From: Candidatus Nitrosopumilus sp.
GTDB lineage: Archaea; Thermoproteota; Nitrososphaeria; Nitrososphaerales; Nitrosopumilaceae
Direction: 5' to 3'
Length of the DNA stretch: 11,051 bases
Assembly (NCBI GenBank): GCA_029941825.1
Contig: JAPYTM010000021.1
Span: forward strand, 1 to 11,051
Position 1 is the first letter of the stretch, and each line of letters starts with the position of its first letter. Positions 7,561 to 11,051 of this stretch are shown here, in pieces. The translations under genes were made by a program, and so were the position numbers. Below the pieces are notes generated by a model that worked only from the letters and a program-made list of their open reading frames with translations, had not been told where the DNA came from and did not search any database.

Positions 7561-7643
7561 ATTATCATTTGAGGCATTTGTTTTATATTGATTACCAAAA
7601 TTTTGTCCTAAATTATAAACTAGTAAATTTCAAAGTAGAAAAT
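7561..7643. promoter_or_regulatory. Divergent promoter region between cysH and the ThiI-like gene
   Basis: On the minus strand, AATATAAAA at about 7581-7589 lies about 25 nt before the cysH ATG. On the plus strand, AATTATAAAC at 7611-7620 lies about 28 nt before the ATG at 7644. Both spacings fit short-leader or leaderless transcripts. The two TATA-like boxes are separate, unlike the single shared box at 4323-4330. Confidence 0.5.
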
Positions 7644-8756
7644 ATGAATGAAATATCATATGTTGTAGTTTTTCCAACAATATTTTCAAAAAATAAAATT
7701 TCACAAATTATTATAAATATTAAAAAAATTCTCAAGATAAAAAATCAACAATTTAAATCAGTAAAACGGGATGGGAATATTATTTTAGTTGACGCAAATG
7801 ATCCTGTTTTTGTATCTTCTGCTATCAATTTACTTTTTGGTATTGAAAAAATTGCAATTGCAAGACAAGTAAAAAATAATTTTCAAGATATTGTTTTAGA
7901 AATTACATCTGTAGGTGGTAATTTACTTTTAAAAGGTGAAAAATTTCTAGTAAAAGTTGAGGGGGTATCAAAAGGATTTCTTACAAAAGATCTAGAAATT
8001 GCTGCAACATCAAATATAATAGAAAAAAAATCAAAACTTGGTGCTTATCCAGGAACAGATGATAATTATGACAAACTATTGTATACATATCTAACAAAAA
8101 ACAATGCATACATCTGTATTTTTTCAGATAAAGGTAAAGGTGGAATTCCATACCAATCACAAAATCAAAAGACAATTTGTGCAGTATATGACGAAATATC
8201 TGCAGTTTCTTGTTTTGAGACAATTAAACAAGGTTATGATACCAAAATTATAGTTTGTTATAGACAAAAATCAGAATTAATGAATCTAGCTAAAATAATT
8301 AATCAGATAATTCCAAGATTAGTACAAGTAAATATTAAATTAGAATTTTATCAACTAAAGATAAAACCAATTGGAATTAAAAATTACTTGATTTATGTAA
8401 ATTCTATATTAGAAATAATGTTACAACATTCAAGTGATCATGTATCACTAGCTTTATCGCCATTAGTATTTTCAGTTGATTTTATTGATTATTCATTAAA
8501 TCAAATATTTCAAAGAAAAAAAATTGGCATAGTTCCACTTTCTGGAGTAGATGTTAATTTGTTTGAGGATGCAAAAGAAATAGGATTGGAAAGAAATCTT
8601 AAAAAATTGGAAAAAATGGTTACAATCACATCTAATGAAGTTCCTAATTTTGTAAAAAAAGAAGTAGAATACGCCATTAAAACAAAGAAAACAATTTTAG
8701 TTAAAGTTGGATCTAATAACGTTCATGATATTTTGGACTTGATAGAAAATCACTGA
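7644..8756 (+). CDS. THUMP/ThiI-like protein with degenerate PP-loop, probably not a sulfurtransferase
   Basis: 370 residues. The layout follows archaeal ThiI: an N-terminal ferredoxin-like part (about 1-75), a THUMP-like RNA-binding part (about 76-165) with the internal ThiI cues VEGVSKGFLTKDLEI and FSDKGKGGIPY, then a region matching the AANH/PP-loop domain in position (175-370). The catalytic signatures seem to be missing. Where ThiI has SGGxDS this protein has VYDEISAVS (181-189); the GESLGQVASQ motif region reads ALSPLVFSVD (270-279), and the Cys-Arg segment before it is absent. Known ThiI enzymes thiolate U8 of tRNA. Here RNA binding may persist without chemistry. The start was placed at ATG 7644 rather than an earlier ATG overlapping cysH, because the domain begins there and a TATA-like box fits. 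It is divergent from cysH. Confidence 0.65.
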   Translation: MNEISYVVVFPTIFSKNKISQIIINIKKILKIKNQQFKSVKRDGNIILVDANDPVFVSSAINLLFGIEKIAIARQVKNNFQDIVLEITSVGGNLLLKGEKFLVKVEGVSKGFLTKDLEIAATSNIIEKKSKLGAYPGTDDNYDKLLYTYLTKNNAYICIFSDKGKGGIPYQSQNQKTICAVYDEISAVSCFETIKQGYDTKIIVCYRQKSELMNLAKIINQIIPRLVQVNIKLEFYQLKIKPIGIKNYLIYVNSILEIMLQHSSDHVSLALSPLVFSVDFIDYSLNQIFQRKKIGIVPLSGVDVNLFEDAKEIGLERNLKKLEKMVTITSNEVPNFVKKEVEYAIKTKKTILVKVGSNNVHDILDLIENH

Positions 8757-8759
8757 GAA

Positions 8760-8766
8760 TTTAAAC
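8760..8766 (+). promoter_or_regulatory. TATA-like box for the glycosyltransferase gene
   Basis: TTTAAAC lies in the 30-bp gap after the ThiI-like stop codon, about 24 nt before the GTG start at 8787. The spacing suggests a leaderless transcript, though read-through from the upstream gene is equally possible. Confidence 0.35.
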
Positions 8767-8786
8767 GGCGTATTTAGTTTCATATT

Positions 8787-10022
8787 GTGCTCAAAATAGG
8801 AGAATTCATCTATCCATGGGGAAGTGGCCATTATTCTCGAATGATGAGACTTAATGAGGCATTAAGTGATCAAATCAATGAGAAATTTGAGGTTCATTTT
8901 TCAAGTAAGGGTCATGTCTATGAAAAATTATTGAAAAAATTTCCAGAAGAGAAAGAAAGAATTCATGAAATTTTGATGCCAACACCAATTGATGGAAAAT
9001 TTGGTCCAAGTGTTTCAAAATCATTAATGAATTTGTTATTACCAATTTCAAACAATCCTTCACTAATAAAACAAATTATAAGCTATTTGAGAGAAGAGAG
9101 GAAATTATACAATAAAGAAAAATTTGATCTGGTAATTAATGATGGTGATATGGGTTCAAATATTTTGGCAAAGAATAGAAATATTCCAAGTTTGTTTGTA
9201 ACAAATCAATTTAGACCAAGATTATACAATTCAAGATCATATCTTTATCCATCATTAATTTTTATTGCAAAACAAATTATTAAAGCAACAAAAATTCTTG
9301 TTGCTGATTCTCCACCGCCATATACTATGTGTGAATATAATCTAAATTTCATAAAAGAAGCAAAAGAAAAAGTAGTTTATGTTGGACATTTTACAAATAG
9401 TAAATCAATCAAAAAAGAAAATAATTCTGATCTTGAAAATTTAATTAAAAATAATCAATTTGGATACTGGATGAGAACAGGGAATGAATCAACTAATGAT
9501 GGTACTGGTCAAAGATATGAGAAAGTTTTTCATAAAAATGAAATGAAAAATGAAAAGAGGATTATTTCTCATGCAAAAAATGATTCAAGTATTGATTCTG
9601 TAATAGGAAAAGATGGCAAAAAATATTCAATAGTTAATGCTTTAGAGAAAAAAATAGATTGGATACAAATTGATATTGGTTTTCTTTCAGAACAAGAAAA
9701 AGACACAGTTTTGAATTTATGTAAATATGCAGTTGTTAATGGTTCACATACTGTAATGGGGGAGATTATGGGTGGAAAATCAAAGCCAATAATTGGAATT
9801 CCAATCTATGATGAACATACAAACAACATCAAATGGGCAGAAGAAAAGAATTTGGGAGTATTAGCCATAAAAACAAAGCAAGTAATTCAGGCAATATCTA
9901 AAATTAAAGAAGATTACGAAGAATTTGAAGGAAATTTGAGTGAATTTTCTAAGAATTTTGTTCCTAATGGGGCAAAAAATTCTGCAAAAATTGCAGTTCA
10001 AATTTTAGAAGAAAAGAGATAA
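8787..10022 (+). CDS. GT-B fold glycosyltransferase (MJ1255/MurG-like)
   Basis: 411 residues. The N-terminal half begins with the glycine loop WGSGHYSRMMRL (11-22), the G-x-GHxxR type seen in MurG/UGT-like GT-B enzymes, and contains NDGDMGSNILAKNRNIPSLF (118-137), a typical acceptor-domain segment. The C-terminal half carries AVVNGSHTVMGEIMGGKSKP (315-334) and GIPIYDEHTNNIKWAEEKN (337-355), matching the donor-nucleotide region 'GG..t..E.l..gkP...iP...dq..Na'. The sugar donor and acceptor cannot be told from sequence. The polar stretch at about 223-280 (YWMRTGNESTNDGTGQRYEK at 227-246) is unusual and replaces the usual hydrophobic second-domain strand. No membrane segment is seen, so the protein is cytosolic or peripheral. 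The start is GTG (8787-8789), chosen because LKIGEF leads straight into the first strand. Confidence 0.8.
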   Translation: MLKIGEFIYPWGSGHYSRMMRLNEALSDQINEKFEVHFSSKGHVYEKLLKKFPEEKERIHEILMPTPIDGKFGPSVSKSLMNLLLPISNNPSLIKQIISYLREERKLYNKEKFDLVINDGDMGSNILAKNRNIPSLFVTNQFRPRLYNSRSYLYPSLIFIAKQIIKATKILVADSPPPYTMCEYNLNFIKEAKEKVVYVGHFTNSKSIKKENNSDLENLIKNNQFGYWMRTGNESTNDGTGQRYEKVFHKNEMKNEKRIISHAKNDSSIDSVIGKDGKKYSIVNALEKKIDWIQIDIGFLSEQEKDTVLNLCKYAVVNGSHTVMGEIMGGKSKPIIGIPIYDEHTNNIKWAEEKNLGVLAIKTKQVIQAISKIKEDYEEFEGNLSEFSKNFVPNGAKNSAKIAVQILEEKR

Positions 10023-10027
10023 TACAT

Positions 10028-10043
10028 TATTTTTAGAATTTTT
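10028..10043 (+). terminator. T-rich tract after the glycosyltransferase gene
   Basis: ATTATTTTTAGAATTTTT contains two T5 runs within 20 bp of the stop codon. Such runs are sufficient for archaeal intrinsic termination without a hairpin. The assignment rests on composition only. Confidence 0.35.
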
Positions 10044-10046
10044 CTC

Positions 10047-10114
10047 ATCTGGCACGCGGGATATCGATGGGCGAACGGACCGCAAGGGATGATGAAAAAA
10101 TCCGCGTGTCAGAT
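10047..10114. ncRNA. Putative structured RNA (14-bp closing stem), family unknown
   Basis: A GC-rich island in an otherwise very AT-rich intergenic region. Positions 10047-10060 (ATCTGGCACGCGGG) pair with 10101-10114 (TCCGCGTGTCAGAT) over 14 consecutive positions, two of them G-U (52/109 and 60/101). The G-U at 52/109 is asymmetric, which favours a plus-strand transcript because the complementary strand would have an A-C mismatch there. The pair at 60/101 behaves likewise. The stem encloses about 40 nt containing CGATGGGCGAACGGACCGCAA and GGATGATGA. It does not match tRNA, 5S, SRP, RNase P or a complete C/D or H/ACA guide as far as can be judged by eye. It may be a free-standing RNA or the 5' leader of the gene at 10168. 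Confidence 0.55.
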
Positions 10115-10122
10115 AAAATATA
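10113..10122 (+). promoter_or_regulatory. TATA-like box upstream of the zinc-ribbon gene
   Basis: ATAAAATATA directly follows the structured element, which would put a transcript start near 10145 with a short leader of about 20-25 nt before the ATG at 10168. A near-palindrome TAGAT-C-ATCTA follows at 10121-10131. If this box is used, the structured element is not part of the downstream mRNA. Confidence 0.35.
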
Positions 10123-10167
10123 GATCATCTAATAATGTGGGAACGCTTTTATGGAAAAAATTAAGCT

Positions 10168-10488
10168 ATGTCATCAGTGCCTAATTGTCCAGAATGTACA
10201 GCCAGAGAGAAAAAGAAAATTATTACAAAATATGAAGAAGAGACTGCTGAAGAAGAAAGAGGTAGAGATGATTTATTCAAATTATTTGACGAAATTGAAA
10301 TTCCAATGAAGATAGATCCTGCTAGAAAGAACAATTTCATTTGTAAAAGATGTGGATTGTATGCTACAAGAGAACAGATATCAGATATCAGATACAAGTT
10401 AAATCAAAGAGAAAGAACACGTGATGATAAGCATGATGACTATCTTGAATGGTGGTCAAAAAGTAAAAAAGAAAAAGCAGAAAATTAG
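10168..10488 (+). CDS. Small charged protein with a split zinc ribbon
   Basis: 106 residues, not recognised. A CPEC knuckle at residues 7-10 and a CKRCG knuckle at 59-63 would make one four-Cys zinc site, but they are separated by about 48 residues of strongly charged, probably helical sequence (TKYEEETAEEERGRDDLFKL at 20-39). The C-terminal third is also highly charged and helical, ending EWWSKSKKEKAEN. The make-up suggests a nucleic-acid- or ribosome-associated protein, but nothing shows a specific role. The ATG start (10168) lies about 50 bp after the structured RNA candidate. It runs in the same direction and the same frame as the next gene, 12 bp apart, so the two are probably co-transcribed. 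Confidence 0.75.
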   Translation: MSSVPNCPECTAREKKKIITKYEEETAEEERGRDDLFKLFDEIEIPMKIDPARKNNFICKRCGLYATREQISDIRYKLNQRERTRDDKHDDYLEWWSKSKKEKAEN

Positions 10489-10500
10489 AATGAGATTAAC

Positions 10501-10896
10501 TTGGTTGGAAAAGATGAAATTCCAGATTGGGTGTCTGATGAAATTCAAAATGTGAAATTTAAGAAGCCTGAAGAATTTAAAAAATCAGGTTATATTCTTG
10601 AATTTTATTATGATGATGATAAATTAGATGTGCAATTATATGATTCTGTAGAAGACGGAAGACACATTGTAACAATGGATATAGCAAAGAATATCAAAAT
10701 TGATGATTTGTTAAAGGGAGAAGTTTATGAATTTGTTTTTGATCAACACAAAGCTCCACTAAGTAAAAAAGTTTCAGAGTATCTTGTAAAAGAAAAGGAA
10801 ATTGATATGAATGCAATTTATCAATTTGAATTAAAATCATTAGAATTGATAGATGTAGGCTCTAATGAGGCTACTAATGATGAAGTAGAAGAATAA
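10501..10896 (+). CDS. Acidic protein of unknown function
   Basis: 131 residues, not recognised. It is predicted soluble and mixed alpha/beta, with alternating strands such as YILEFYYDDD (31-40), KLDVQLYDS and VYEFVFDQH, and a very acidic end (SNEATNDEVEE). There are no Cys, signal peptide or membrane segment. The start is TTG (10501-10503), 12 bp after the TAG of the zinc-ribbon gene; no ATG or GTG lies in frame between that stop and this codon. An ATG at 10490 is in a different frame. Its likely operon partner is the upstream split-zinc-ribbon protein. It ends only 2 bp from the stop of the convergent gene at the right edge. Confidence 0.7.
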   Translation: MVGKDEIPDWVSDEIQNVKFKKPEEFKKSGYILEFYYDDDKLDVQLYDSVEDGRHIVTMDIAKNIKIDDLLKGEVYEFVFDQHKAPLSKKVSEYLVKEKEIDMNAIYQFELKSLELIDVGSNEATNDEVEE

Positions 10897-10898
10897 AA

Positions 10899-11051
10899 TT
10901 AAATTTTTGTAGAATCTAATTGATTTTTGAAAGATCTTCCCAATATAGGATTGATAAGATATGGAAATGTATTTTTTAACCATACTGCACCACGTGCTAC
11001 AGCTGGAACAATAATTTCTAATCTTGACGAGTTTGATGCTTTTAAAATTGC
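10899..11051 (-). CDS. C-terminal fragment of a probable short-chain dehydrogenase
   Basis: Only the last 50 codons are inside the window; the 5' part lies beyond the right edge. The visible end contains RLEIIVPAVARGAVWLKNTF (residues 10-29 of the fragment) followed by PYLINPILGRSFKNQL. This resembles the C-terminal tail of SDR-family oxidoreductases (the 'r..v.vP...r...wlk...P.l.d' pattern). The NAD(P)-binding Gly motif and the catalytic YxxxK are outside the window, so the family call is tentative and no substrate can be given. The stop is TAA at 10899-10901. Confidence 0.5.
   Translation of the reverse strand, partial: AILKASNSSRLEIIVPAVARGAVWLKNTFPYLINPILGRSFKNQLDSTKI

Noticed and set aside
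7554..7643. A longer ThiI-like protein starting at the ATG at 7554, overlapping cysH
   Set aside because: The extra 30 residues do not resemble the domain start, they run over the divergent promoter region, and the ATG at 7644 has a TATA-like box at good spacing.
10087..10095. GGATGATGA as the C box of a C/D guide RNA
   Set aside because: No CTGA D box follows at a suitable distance on the plus strand. On the minus strand only isolated partial boxes occur, with no matching C' and D.
10047..10114. The inverted repeat as a rho-independent terminator of the glycosyltransferase gene
   Set aside because: The stem is not followed by a T-run on either strand, the enclosed 40 nt are too long for a terminator loop, and a T-rich tract already lies between the gene and the stem.
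1..11051. CRISPR arrays, insertion sequences, tRNA or rRNA genes, or defence-island genes
   Set aside because: No spaced direct repeats, transposase motifs, tRNA cloverleaf or rRNA-like sequence were seen on either strand; the gene content is housekeeping.

Overview
The window looks like a piece of a low-GC, ammonia-oxidising archaeal genome (Nitrososphaerota/Thaumarchaeota, Nitrosopumilus-like). The grounds are a visibly AT-rich sequence, frequent TTG and GTG starts, and TATA-like boxes about 22-30 nt upstream of start codons with no Shine-Dalgarno, as expected for leaderless archaeal mRNAs. The gene set also fits: CbiT, an archaeal NFACT/RqcH protein, the two-subunit aconitase-X enzyme of the archaeal mevalonate variant, a zinc-finger ATP sulfurylase with an Fe-S APS reductase, and an Fe-S endonuclease III. 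The lineage is inferred from content, not from a database search.

Layout. 1-735 (minus): the 5' part of cbiT (cobalamin synthesis), preceded by a small three-helix membrane protein that resembles EMC6. 839-2788 (plus): NFACT/RqcH ribosome-rescue factor. 2763-4300 (minus): small and large subunits of an aconitase X enzyme, most likely phosphomevalonate dehydratase, translationally coupled by an ATGA overlap. 4349-5005 (plus): endonuclease III, divergent from the dehydratase and sharing a 48-bp promoter region with it. 4989-7560 (minus): a sulfate-assimilation operon transcribed cysH, sat, then a secreted, membrane-anchored protein of unknown function. 7644-8756 (plus): a THUMP/ThiI-like protein whose catalytic motifs appear to be lost. 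8787-10022 (plus): a GT-B glycosyltransferase. 10023-10167: a short intergenic region with an unusually GC-rich, strongly self-complementary block that looks like a structured RNA. 10168-10896 (plus): a small split-zinc-ribbon protein and an acidic protein of unknown function. 10899-11051 (minus): the C-terminus of a protein resembling a short-chain dehydrogenase, cut by the window edge.

How the genes fit together. ATP sulfurylase makes APS from sulfate, and the Fe-S APS reductase makes sulfite. No APS kinase lies between them, so reduction probably proceeds directly from APS. The aconitase X pair feeds isoprenoid (membrane lipid) synthesis. The other genes are mostly single housekeeping units, packed tightly with convergent 3' overlaps. 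There are no mobile elements, CRISPR arrays, tRNAs or rRNAs. The most unusual items are the motif-less ThiI-like protein facing the sulfate genes, the unassigned structured RNA candidate at 10047-10114, and the Asp-to-Glu changes at two functionally important positions of RqcH.
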